The notes below the pieces were generated by a model. The model searched no databases, was not told the DNA's origin, and was given only the letters and a program-made list of their open reading frames with translations. Positions 35,101-42,650 of a DNA stretch of 64,000 nucleotides are shown here, one piece after another. Within the stretch, counting starts at the first letter, position 1. Each line of letters begins with the position of its first letter. A program made the translations under genes and the position numbers. Source of the stretch: Geothrix campi (GTDB taxonomy: Bacteria > Acidobacteriota > Holophagae > Holophagales > Holophagaceae); the NCBI RefSeq assembly GCF_024609265.1, contig NZ_JANHMP010000001.1:744001-808000 (forward strand), written 5' to 3'.

Positions 35101-36705
35101 ATGCCCCTGCCGCCCCCGCCGCCAGCTCCCATTCTGATCCTCACCGGTGCCGATCTCTGGACCAATCACGGCCCGGAACCTGGCCAGGCCCTGGCCATCC
35201 AGAAAGGGAAGATCCTTGCCGTGGGCACCGCGGATACCCTTGCCAAGGCCCACCCCAAAGCCCAGCTCGTCAACCTTTCCGGGGGCACCCTGTTGCCTGG
35301 ACTCATCGAGGGCCACGCCCACGTGGGTGGCCTCGGCGCCTTGTCGCGGAAGGTCGACCTCACGGGGCTCGTAGACCTGAACGGCACCCTGGCCCGCGTC
35401 CGGGCCTGGGCCTCTGCACACCCCCAGGGCTGGCTGCTGGGCCGGGGCTGGGATCAGAACCGCTGGCCCGCCAAGTCCTTCCCGAAGGCCCTCGACCTGG
35501 ACACGTTCACCGGGACCCGGCCCGCCTTCCTCCAGCGCGTGGATGGCCATGCGGCCTGGGTAAACAGCGCGGCGCTGGCCATGGCCGGCATCGGCCCCAA
35601 GACGCCGGATCCCGAGGGGGGTCGCATCCTCAAGGATGCCACCGGCCGGCCCACGGGCATCCTGCTGGATGCTGCGGTCCAGCTCGTGGAGAAGCTCATT
35701 CCGGAACCCAGTTCCGCCGAGCTTGAGGCTCGCCTGAAGGCCGGGCTCATCGCCCTGCGCGCGGACGGGTTCACGGCCGTGGCGGACATGGGCGTGGGGG
35801 CGCGCGAGCTGGCGGCCTACCGGCGCATGGCCGCCGCGGGGGCCCTGCCCATCCGCGTCTTCGCCTACCTGAACCACGACCACCGCGTGATGCTCCGGGA
35901 GCTTAAGCTCGCGCGGACGAAGAACCTGTCCTTCCTCCAGGTGCAGGGCGTGAAGTTCTACCTGGATGGTGCCCTGGGCAGCCGCGGCGCCCGTCTTCTC
36001 GCGCCGTACGCGGACGAACCCACCACCCGGGGCCTGTGGGTCACCGACCCCGCCAAGGTCGCCCTGGATGCCTCGATCACCCTGCGGGCTGGCTACCAGC
36101 CCGCCATCCACGCCATCGGCGACGCCGCCAACAGAACCGCCCTCGACCTGCTCGCCCAGGCCATGAAGAAGGGCAAGGGCGCCCTGCCCCCGCGCATCGA
36201 GCATGCCCAGATTGTCACCGCCGAAGATGCCGCCCGCTTCGGAAAGCTCGGCGTCGTGGCCAGCATCCAGCCGGTCCATTGCACCTCGGACCACAGCTGG
36301 ACTCCGGCGCGGCTGGGGCCCGAACGGGTGAACGAGGCCTTCCCCTGGCGCAGCTTCGCGAACGGGGGCGCCCTGCTCGCCTTCGGCAGCGACGCCCCAG
36401 TGGAGGACGCCAATCCCTTCGTCGCCTTGGCCGCCGCCGAAACCCGCCAGGATCCCGACGGCAACCCACCCGGCGGCTTCCTGCCCGCCCAGCGCCTCAC
36501 CCGCATCGAGGCCGTGCGCGCCTACACGGCCGGCAACGCGGCGGCTCTGGGCCGCGCCAAGGACCTGGGCGCGCTCCAGAAGGGGGCCGTGGCCGATCTC
36601 CTCTGGATCCAGGCGCCCCTTGGAGACGTGAGCCCCGAGGCCCTGCGGAAGGTGAAACCCGGGCGGCTGTGGGTGAACGGGGTGGAAGTGCCGCTCGGGC
36701 ACTGA
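35101..36705 (+). CDS. Amidohydrolase of the YtcJ/Amidohydro_3 family
   Basis: 534 residues from ATG 35101. Metal-dependent hydrolase TIM barrel: N-terminal composite beta domain with [19 protein letters not shown] (first His pair), [57 protein letters not shown] and [12 protein letters not shown]. These are hallmarks of the YtcJ-like group, which hydrolyses C-N bonds of unknown cyclic or N-formyl substrates. No signal peptide is evident. It is divergent from the mutase gene and followed by rpe after 114 bases. Confidence 0.85.
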   Translation: MPLPPPPPAPILILTGADLWTNHGPEPGQALAIQKGKILAVGTADTLAKAHPKAQLVNLSGGTLLPGLIEGHAHVGGLGALSRKVDLTGLVDLNGTLARVRAWASAHPQGWLLGRGWDQNRWPAKSFPKALDLDTFTGTRPAFLQRVDGHAAWVNSAALAMAGIGPKTPDPEGGRILKDATGRPTGILLDAAVQLVEKLIPEPSSAELEARLKAGLIALRADGFTAVADMGVGARELAAYRRMAAAGALPIRVFAYLNHDHRVMLRELKLARTKNLSFLQVQGVKFYLDGALGSRGARLLAPYADEPTTRGLWVTDPAKVALDASITLRAGYQPAIHAIGDAANRTALDLLAQAMKKGKGALPPRIEHAQIVTAEDAARFGKLGVVASIQPVHCTSDHSWTPARLGPERVNEAFPWRSFANGGALLAFGSDAPVEDANPFVALAAAETRQDPDGNPPGGFLPAQRLTRIEAVRAYTAGNAAALGRAKDLGALQKGAVADLLWIQAPLGDVSPEALRKVKPGRLWVNGVEVPLGH

Positions 36706-36819
36706 ATATGGATCTCCATGAAGGGCACGAATGGATAACTCTTCGTGTTCTTGTGTTTCCCTTCGTCCTTAGTGGAGGTCTTTAACCTCGATGAAGACCG
36801 CCTCTGGAATACTGGACCC

Positions 36820-37506
36820 ATGAGCCTCCGCCCTGCCGCCCCCCTGCTGGCCCCCTCCCTACTCTCCGCGGACTTCACGCGGCTGGGCGAGGAGCTTCGG
36901 ATGATCGAGTCCGCGGGCGCCCGGGTGGTGCACGTGGACGTCATGGACGGCCGCTTCGTGCCGAACATCACCATCGGCCTGCCGGTGGTGGAGGCTCTGC
37001 GCAAGGCCACCACGCTGCCCCTGGATTGCCACCTGATGATCGTGGAGCCTCTGCGCTATGCGGCGGACTTCGTGAAGGCGGGTGCCAACTGGGTGAGCAT
37101 CCATCAGGAAGCGGATCCCCACCTGCACCGCACCCTCGCCGCCATCCGGCAGGCAGGGGGAAAGGCGGGCGTCGTGCTGAATCCCGGCACTCCCATCGAA
37201 ACCCTGGTGGACCTCGTCGGCGACTTCGACTTCGTCCTGCTCATGAGCGTGAATCCCGGCTTCGGCGGCCAGAGCTTCATCCCCCGCGTGCTCGACAAAG
37301 TGAAGCGCCTGGATGCCCTGCGATCCGAGCGCAGCGTGCCCTTCTTCATCCAGGTGGACGGTGGCGTGAGCATGAAGAACGCCACGGACCTCATCCGCGC
37401 CGGCGCCGACTGCCTGGTGGCCGGCAACGCCGTGTTCAAGGCCGAGGATCCAAAGGCCGCAGTCGCTTCGCTCTTGCAGGAGATGGGCGCAGGGCGGCGA
37501 GCATGA
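36820..37506 (+). CDS. rpe: Ribulose-phosphate 3-epimerase
   Basis: Interconverts ribulose 5-phosphate and xylulose 5-phosphate in the pentose phosphate pathway. 228 residues from ATG 36820. The motifs are canonical: LLAPSLLSADFTRLGEE, HVDVMDGRFVPNITIG, DCHLMIVEP, SIHQEAD, LLMSVNPGFGGQSFIP, IQVDGGVSMKNA and ADCLVAGNAVF. The catalytic Asp pair and metal-ligand histidines are present. The stop overlaps the next start by 4 bases (ATGA). The 114-base gap before it has no recognisable gene, only a short region resembling decayed repeat DNA. Confidence 0.95.
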   Translation: MSLRPAAPLLAPSLLSADFTRLGEELRMIESAGARVVHVDVMDGRFVPNITIGLPVVEALRKATTLPLDCHLMIVEPLRYAADFVKAGANWVSIHQEADPHLHRTLAAIRQAGGKAGVVLNPGTPIETLVDLVGDFDFVLLMSVNPGFGGQSFIPRVLDKVKRLDALRSERSVPFFIQVDGGVSMKNATDLIRAGADCLVAGNAVFKAEDPKAAVASLLQEMGAGRRA

Positions 37507-38258
37507 GGATCGACCTCCAGCGCTACAACCGCCTCCTCTGGGCCGTGAACGGAACGCTCCTGCTGGTAGGCCTGCTCCTCCTGCTGATCACTGGCCTCAC
37601 CTCGCTCTGGCCCTCTCGTGATCGGGGCCAGAGCCTTCCGGCCGGAGCCTCGGCGATGGCCGCAGACGTCCCCTCCCAAGCCGCCATCCTGCGTCTTGGC
37701 CTCCCGAAACCCCTGAAGGGCACGGACACCCTGCTCGTTCCCGTGGAGGGGCTCCCGCAGGAAACCGAAGGGCCCCGAGGCATCGGGAGCTACAGCAAGG
37801 GCGCCCCGAACGTCCCGCTCTTCAACCTCCTCTTCGTGGACGCGAAAACGCTGGCCTCCCGGCCCCTGCTCACCAAGAAAAGCCTCATCCTCCGCTACGA
37901 CACCCTCGAGGATGGGGAAGAGGGCAGGAGCGCCCGAGTCGACGGCCTGGTGGTGAGCATCGTCGATTCGGACACGAACGGGAACGGCCGCCTCGACGAA
38001 GGCGACGAGGCCAGGATCTGGCTCTGCGACGTGTCGGGCCGGAATCTGCACGCGGTCACGGCCGCGGGAACCACGTGCGGCAGTTGGCACTACGACAGCC
38101 TCCGCCGAACGGTCTACCTGGTCGTGGAGACCCGGAACGATTCGCGGAAGGCCGGATCGGCTGAGGTGCTCGCAGTGCCCCTCGATGGCTCCCAGCCAGC
38201 CCGCCCGCTGGCTTCGAAGACGCAGATGGACAACCTGCGGAACCTGCTGCAGCACTGA
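37503..38258 (+). CDS. Membrane-anchored protein of unknown function with an EF-hand-like loop
   Basis: 251 residues, overlapping the rpe stop by 4 bases. One N-terminal TM helix (LLWAVNGTLLLVGLLLLLITG, about 11-31) anchors an extracytoplasmic domain. Within it DSDTNGNGRLDEGDEARIW is a calcium-binding EF-hand or dockerin-like loop with regularly spaced Asp/Asn. The flanking WLCDVSGRNL and VYLVVETRNDSR suggest a beta-propeller-like or WD-type fragment. The family is not recognised. The overlap with rpe suggests co-expression, though a functional link is not obvious. Confidence 0.7.
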   Translation: MRIDLQRYNRLLWAVNGTLLLVGLLLLLITGLTSLWPSRDRGQSLPAGASAMAADVPSQAAILRLGLPKPLKGTDTLLVPVEGLPQETEGPRGIGSYSKGAPNVPLFNLLFVDAKTLASRPLLTKKSLILRYDTLEDGEEGRSARVDGLVVSIVDSDTNGNGRLDEGDEARIWLCDVSGRNLHAVTAAGTTCGSWHYDSLRRTVYLVVETRNDSRKAGSAEVLAVPLDGSQPARPLASKTQMDNLRNLLQH

Positions 38259-38328
38259 TTCCTGCCACGCGGAGACCAGACCTCGAGGTGCCGAGACGCT
38301 CCCGGTTCGGTGGTGGAGTCGCATGGGC

Positions 38329-38344
38329 TGGCACTGATCCTGCT
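38329..38344 (+). promoter_or_regulatory. Candidate sigma-54 (-24/-12) promoter
   Basis: TGGCACTGATCCTGCT has the invariant GG (38330-38331) and GC (38342-38343) exactly 10 bases apart and matches TGGCAC-N5-TTGC with few mismatches. It lies 52 bases before the ATG at 38397, giving a leader of about 40 bases. rpoN is present at 7591-9156. No activator site was identified. Confidence 0.5.
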
Positions 38345-38396
38345 TTTCCTGCATCTTATCCAGTGCCTCCATCGAGGATCTGGAAAGGAGGAGTCC

Positions 38397-39251
38397 ATGA
38401 CGCGCCATCGAACGTCCAGCCCCCTGGTCCTGTTGCTTCTGGCAGTCCTGGCCATGCCGGCCTCGGCCCAACACGACCGCCGGGAGGAAGGCTCCCGGCC
38501 TGACCGGCCCCATGAAGGCCGCGCCCCCGAACGAGGCCCCGAGCGAGGTCGGGAGCAGCCCTCGCCCATGCGAACCGCCCCCCAGGCGCCCCGTCCCTCA
38601 CGGGACATGGAGCGCACCCGCCCCATGCCTGGGCCCGAACGCCAGATACGACCCGAGCGACAGGAGCGGCCAGAACGCTTCACCCGACCCGAGGGACGCT
38701 CTGAGGGACGCCCTGAGGGGCGCATCGAAGGACGCCCTGGAGGACGCGTAGACCGGCGCGAGGCGCCCGGCACCATGAGGCCCCCCTCCGACCGTCGGGA
38801 GCCATCCCGCCCACAGGGCCGGGAAGCTCGTCCCTCTCCGCGCGCTGCCGAGACTGCCCGTGCCTGGCAGTCCCGGGACACCTGGCGCCGTGACGCCTGG
38901 CCGGCCCATTCCAGTTGGCGTGAGCATCGTGCCCAACACTGGGAGCGCGACCACCGGACCTGGGCCCAGCGCGGCGGCTATGGCGGCTATCGCATCCCAG
39001 AACCGCAGTTCGTCTCCCGCTTCGGCTATCAGCATCCCTTCCGCATCGGCAGCCGCCCGGTGATCTACCAGGGTTACCCCCGATTCAGGTGCGGAGGCTA
39101 CTGGTTCCTCATCGTGGATCCCTGGCCGGAATTCTGGGTGGATGACTGGTACATGATGGACGAGGTGTACGTCGACTACTACGGCGACGGCTACTACCTG
39201 GTCAACCCCCGCCATCCGGGCATCCGCCTCGCCGTCACGGTCTTCCTGTAG
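38397..39251 (+). CDS. Secreted Arg/Pro/Glu-rich repeat protein with aromatic C-terminal domain
   Basis: 284 residues from ATG 38397 (AGGAGGAG upstream). A signal peptide (SPLVLLLLAVLAMPASAQ) is followed by about 150 residues of low-complexity sequence dominated by R, P, E and G, including a run of four-residue G-R-x-E/G units at about 99-118. A short RDTWRRDAWPAHSSWREHR segment leads to a conserved-looking Tyr/Trp/Asp-rich C-terminus ending VYVDYYGDGYYLVNPRHPG. The C-terminal pattern recurs in acidobacterial exported proteins in my recollection; function is unknown. Its last 17 bases overlap the convergent GIY-YIG gene. A sigma-54-like promoter lies upstream. Confidence 0.72.
   Translation: MTRHRTSSPLVLLLLAVLAMPASAQHDRREEGSRPDRPHEGRAPERGPERGREQPSPMRTAPQAPRPSRDMERTRPMPGPERQIRPERQERPERFTRPEGRSEGRPEGRIEGRPGGRVDRREAPGTMRPPSDRREPSRPQGREARPSPRAAETARAWQSRDTWRRDAWPAHSSWREHRAQHWERDHRTWAQRGGYGGYRIPEPQFVSRFGYQHPFRIGSRPVIYQGYPRFRCGGYWFLIVDPWPEFWVDDWYMMDEVYVDYYGDGYYLVNPRHPGIRLAVTVFL
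38691..38750 (+). repeat. Five 12-bp tandem repeats in the secreted protein gene
   Basis: Units at 38691, 38703, 38715, 38727 and 38739 follow the pattern GAGGGACGCCCT with one to four changes each and encode degenerate EGRP-type tetrapeptides. The slippage-prone array could vary in copy number between strains. Confidence 0.8.
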
Positions 39252-39495
39252 CACCCGCCGCGATCAGCGACTCCTTGGCCGGGCGCTTCAGGCGCTTAAG
39301 GGTGCGCTCCCTCCGCAGTGCCTCGGACTTCGAGCCGCAAGCTTCGCGGTACGCCAACACCAGGGGCCCGCGGCCCCTGGTGTACTTGGCCCCCTTGCCC
39401 ACCTCGTGCTGCCGCAGCCGCGCCTCCACATCCTGCGCGATGCCGCAGTAGAGCGTCCCGTCACCGCAGCGGACCAGGTACACCCACCAGGTCAT
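39235..39495 (-). CDS. GIY-YIG nuclease-domain protein (YhbQ/UPF0213-like)
   Basis: 86 residues from ATG 39495. The fold is marked by WWVYLVRCGDGTLYCGIAQD, the Arg of VEARLRQHEVGKGAKYT, and AYREACGSKSEALRRERTLKRL. This matches the small stand-alone GIY-YIG family whose E. coli member is YhbQ. Its start overlaps the SpoIID-like gene stop by 4 bases, making it the last gene of the macroglobulin run, although its function (DNA cleavage or repair) is unrelated on its face. The tail overlaps the convergent secreted-protein gene by 17 bases. Confidence 0.86.
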   Translation of the reverse strand: MTWWVYLVRCGDGTLYCGIAQDVEARLRQHEVGKGAKYTRGRGPLVLAYREACGSKSEALRRERTLKRLKRPAKESLIAAGATGRP

Positions 39496-40973
39496 GGGAC
39501 GACCCGCCACGAGGCCGGAAATGCCTCGGCCAGGATCTGCTCTGCAGAGGCACCCTGGCTGGCGCGGAAGCGGGCCGCGGCGAGGCAGAGACCCACGTTG
39601 TGGCCCCAACCCCGGCCGCGCAGCCGCAACGACCCGTCGGGCTGGGGCTCGGCCTCGCAGGCATTGCTGGGCCAGGTGGTCCAACCGAAGCGCCGCCCCG
39701 CGGCCAGCCGCAGGTCCTCGACCGCATAGGGTCCGGAGTCCCCCAGGCGCAGGCCTCTCTGTCCCGCCTTCAGGCCGGGCCGCACATCCCGCTTCAGGAC
39801 ACCAACCTGCTCAGCGCTGAGGGTGCGCTCCCAGGCCAGCCAGCGGTCTCCGGGTACCTCCGCGACGGTACCGGAACCATCCGGCCCCACGCCCCAGACT
39901 TCCCGGGGGCTGAGGGGACGCCCTCCGGCGGAGCCCGTGAAAAAGGCCCAGCGGGGGTCCAGGTCCAGGGCCGGAGCCGCCGCGGCGGCGCGGAGCGTGT
40001 CCGCGGCGGCGCTGCCTCGCACCACCGCGCAGTGGGTCAGAGGACAGAGGGCGCCGCCTGGATGCTGGTGGCGATGGCCCTCCAGCCAACGGCGCAGCAC
40101 CGCCGCCAGGGCCCGCCGCGCCTCGAAGGGCGCCTCCGCCCCGAGTTCACCCTCGGTGGCAGCGGCGGCCCAGGCGATCCGGGAGGTCGTCCACGCGAGG
40201 CGCCAGCCACGAGCCTCGGCGCGCACCACCACGCGACCGGCCAGGGTGTGGACAGGAAAGTCCCCGCCGAACCGGACCTGGCCGAGGAAGCGCCAAGTTC
40301 TGCCGGAACGGTGCGACAGTCGATGTCCATTCACGGTCATCCCGTGTCGGAGGCGTTCAGGCGGCCAGACCACGGTGACGGTTTCCGCCAGGGTGGTGGT
40401 CTCCTTCGCCCACGCGTCGCCCCCTGGCGCCCGTGCGCTGGGCGGCTCCGGCAGGAGGTCACCCCGCAGCCAGGCCCGCAGCCAGCGATAGGCCCAGGCC
40501 TGCTCGCGGGTGGTGCCACCGGCCAGGGCCCGATCGAGATGAGCCTGCCGTTCTGAGGGTGGTTCGGTTGGCCAGATCTTCGGCGGCCTTCGATGGCCCT
40601 CCGCCCACAGGCACCGGGCCTCCTCCATCCAGCGGCGCAGGCCCGCATTCCGCAGCCGCCGATGCGTCAGTTCATGGCGCAGGACCGCGCCCAAATCCCG
40701 CCGTCGCAGCTGTTCCCAAGGGCGCAGGTGCAGGGTGGCCCCCGCCCACTGGCCGCTGCGCCCCGTGGGAGCACCACCCGTGGCCTGCTCGAAGGCGCCG
40801 ACATCAGGATGGATGACCACGCGCCAGGGCCCGACGGGCCAGGCTCCGTAGGCGGTCGTGGCGGCGAATGCCTGCCGCAGCGCGTCCTCGATGACCTGCT
40901 GGGCGGCAGGATCTCCTTCGATCACCGGGGGTGCGAACGGCGGCGCTGGGGCCACGACGATCAGAACGATCAA
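39492..40973 (-). CDS. HExxH module plus SpoIID-like domain protein
   Basis: 493 residues starting at TTG 40973, overlapping the PBP-fold gene stop (TTGA). The first 120 residues are hydrophobic at the start and then carry HELTH (100-104) with a following Glu pair, like a peptidase MA or gluzincin. The remainder resembles the SpoIID/LytB peptidoglycan-acting domain: CPLTHCAVVRG (the paired Cys segment), PLSPREVWGV and the C-terminal GRGWGHNVGLCLAAARF with ASAEQILAEAF. SpoIID proteins cleave glycan strands lacking stem peptides. With the PBP-like gene upstream it may correspond to E. coli YfaQ (DUF2300) split in two; that is inference. Confidence 0.68.
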   Translation of the reverse strand: MIVLIVVAPAPPFAPPVIEGDPAAQQVIEDALRQAFAATTAYGAWPVGPWRVVIHPDVGAFEQATGGAPTGRSGQWAGATLHLRPWEQLRRRDLGAVLRHELTHRRLRNAGLRRWMEEARCLWAEGHRRPPKIWPTEPPSERQAHLDRALAGGTTREQAWAYRWLRAWLRGDLLPEPPSARAPGGDAWAKETTTLAETVTVVWPPERLRHGMTVNGHRLSHRSGRTWRFLGQVRFGGDFPVHTLAGRVVVRAEARGWRLAWTTSRIAWAAAATEGELGAEAPFEARRALAAVLRRWLEGHRHQHPGGALCPLTHCAVVRGSAAADTLRAAAAAPALDLDPRWAFFTGSAGGRPLSPREVWGVGPDGSGTVAEVPGDRWLAWERTLSAEQVGVLKRDVRPGLKAGQRGLRLGDSGPYAVEDLRLAAGRRFGWTTWPSNACEAEPQPDGSLRLRGRGWGHNVGLCLAAARFRASQGASAEQILAEAFPASWRVVP

Positions 40974-41800
40974 GGCTTCAGCCCCAGGATCTCCCGGATG
41001 CGTGTCATGCCCTCCTGCTTGCCACGGCCTCGCGGCAGGTGGAGCACCACAAGGGCAGAGCCGCGCCCGCCCGCCACCCAGGCGCTGGTGGCTGAGGGAT
41101 CACCCGGCACCGGGCCCGTACCGGTCTTGAACCACCAGCCCTCCTTGCCGAACAGGTCCATGAATTCCACCCAATAGCCCGCCAGGTAGCGCTTCCCGAA
41201 GGTGACGACCTCCGCCTGGTCAGGCTCCATGAGCCAGCGGAGGAAGGCCTCGGGACTCGTCCGCAACAGATCTCCGTCGCCGACCCAGGCCGGCGTCAAG
41301 GGGGGGAGTTCCTCCCCAGGCGGGAGGCGGCGACCCAGGAAGGGCCCGAAGACCTCCTCCAGGCGCGCACGGGCTGCGTCGGGGCCATAGTCCTGCAACC
41401 AGCGCTCGCGGGAACCCGCGATCCAGACCAGGAAGGCCAGGTTGCAGCTCTCCTGAAGCGCCCGGCCGAGGTCCACGCGGCCGTGGCCCTCGCGATTCCA
41501 GCACACGAAGGGCCCATCGGAGCCCTTGCATCGGTATTGGACGCCCGAGCTGGACCATTCGGCTCCCTCCAGCCGCATCCAGACCAGCTTGGCGAGGCTG
41601 CCCATGGGGGCCTCCTTGCGGGCCTCCCCGAAAGCGCGCACTTCGCCGTCCCCCAGGGTGATGGCGAAGCCTTCGCCGGCCCGGAGGACCGGGGCCCGCG
41701 ACGCCGCCAGCAGAGCGGGACTGGGTTTGGCTTCCGGCGCGGGTTGCGCGGCCAGCAGTCGAAAAGCCAGGAGGATTCCGACCACTCTAAGGTTCCACAT
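40970..41800 (-). CDS. Penicillin-binding-protein/beta-lactamase-fold protein
   Basis: 276 residues from ATG 41800, with an export helix (LRVVGILLAFRLLAAQ). The three serine acyltransferase motifs are present in order: SxxK as SLAK (68-71), SxN as SCN (118-120) and KTG as KTGTG (225-229). WNREGHGRVDLGRALQESCN resembles the segment seen in transpeptidases and DUF2300 proteins. At this size it is closer to a class D beta-lactamase or BlaR sensor fold than to a full PBP. The role may be D,D-transpeptidase, carboxypeptidase or penicillin sensing. It overlaps the DUF2135 gene by 14 bases. Confidence 0.75.
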   Translation of the reverse strand: MWNLRVVGILLAFRLLAAQPAPEAKPSPALLAASRAPVLRAGEGFAITLGDGEVRAFGEARKEAPMGSLAKLVWMRLEGAEWSSSGVQYRCKGSDGPFVCWNREGHGRVDLGRALQESCNLAFLVWIAGSRERWLQDYGPDAARARLEEVFGPFLGRRLPPGEELPPLTPAWVGDGDLLRTSPEAFLRWLMEPDQAEVVTFGKRYLAGYWVEFMDLFGKEGWWFKTGTGPVPGDPSATSAWVAGGRGSALVVLHLPRGRGKQEGMTRIREILGLKP

Positions 41801-42650
41801 CGAAGGTCCCCAGGGTGACAGGTCCAGCGCCAGGCAGGATGAGACGTTCCCAGGTCCAGCGGCGCTCCTGGTCGGTGCCACCATCCAGCAGGGCCTCGAT
41901 GCGGACCCGGGCCGGCCGGCCGCCCCGCCAGCCGCTGATCCATTTCAAGGTGTAGGTGCCCGGGGGCGGGGTCTCGTGGGTGTATTCCCCGGACCAGCGC
42001 AGCATGCCGCCCGAAAGTGTGCGACGGCCACCCTCCGCCAGGGCCCCATCGGGCTCCTGCACCTGGAGACTGCCACTGGCATACTCGTCGCTGGCCTGGA
42101 TGGACACCACGCGAAGTCGGGTCCGCGCCGTGGATACCCACCAACTGCGGACCACTTTCAGGCCGGAATCCGGTTCCAGGATCTCCAGGCGGTTCTCGCC
42201 GTTCTGGGCCGTGAGTTCCGTGTGCAGAGTCGTGCCCACGCTGGCTTGCCAGCGCAGCGCCGCACCGTTGAACCACACCTGCAGGCTGCGCGATCGCCAG
42301 GCGTTCCGGGCGGCTTCAGCCTCCCGCGCCAGCCGTTCCTGGCGGAGTTGGTCGGCGGTGCGGGTGTCCTCCGCCTGGGGCTCGTAGTCGCCTTCTTCCT
42401 CCTCGTAGAAGAATCGGGGCTGGGGCTGGTCCTTGGGCGGGTTGGGATCGGTGGGATCCACGAGCTTGATGCGCAGGTTCACGGTGCGGTCCCCAGACCA
42501 CCCGCCGAGGGCCGGCGATACCTCCAGGCGCCACTGCTTGAGGTCGGACACATAGGCCGCCGCGGGCTGAGGGGCCTTGGTCGCCCGCGCCTTCTGGGCG
42601 CTCAGAAGGGTGGCTGACAGCAGGAGAAAGAGCACCAGCAGCTGCCTCAT
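41787..42650 (-). CDS. DUF2135 (YfaP-like) exported protein
   Basis: 287 residues from ATG 42650 with signal peptide (MRQLLVLFLLLSATLLSAQ). An acidic, charged linker (FFYEEEEGDYEPQAED) precedes beta-rich segments VWFNGAALRWQASVGTTLHTE, QNGENRLEILEPDSGLKVVR and PPPGTYTLKWISGWRGG, which fit the YfaP/DUF2135 type. In E. coli yfaP lies in the yfaA-yfaT-yfaS-yfaQ-yfaP cluster. Here it overlaps the macroglobulin stop by 4 bases, suggesting a periplasmic accessory of that protein. The activity of the family is unknown. Confidence 0.72.
   Translation of the reverse strand: MRQLLVLFLLLSATLLSAQKARATKAPQPAAAYVSDLKQWRLEVSPALGGWSGDRTVNLRIKLVDPTDPNPPKDQPQPRFFYEEEEGDYEPQAEDTRTADQLRQERLAREAEAARNAWRSRSLQVWFNGAALRWQASVGTTLHTELTAQNGENRLEILEPDSGLKVVRSWWVSTARTRLRVVSIQASDEYASGSLQVQEPDGALAEGGRRTLSGGMLRWSGEYTHETPPPGTYTLKWISGWRGGRPARVRIEALLDGGTDQERRWTWERLILPGAGPVTLGTFDVEP

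Noticed and set aside
36706-36819. Possible remnant of a dispersed repeat between the amidohydrolase and rpe
   Set aside because: Composition differs from its surroundings and there is a weak CACGAA/TTCGTG inverted pair, but no second copy or clear boundary is visible in this window.
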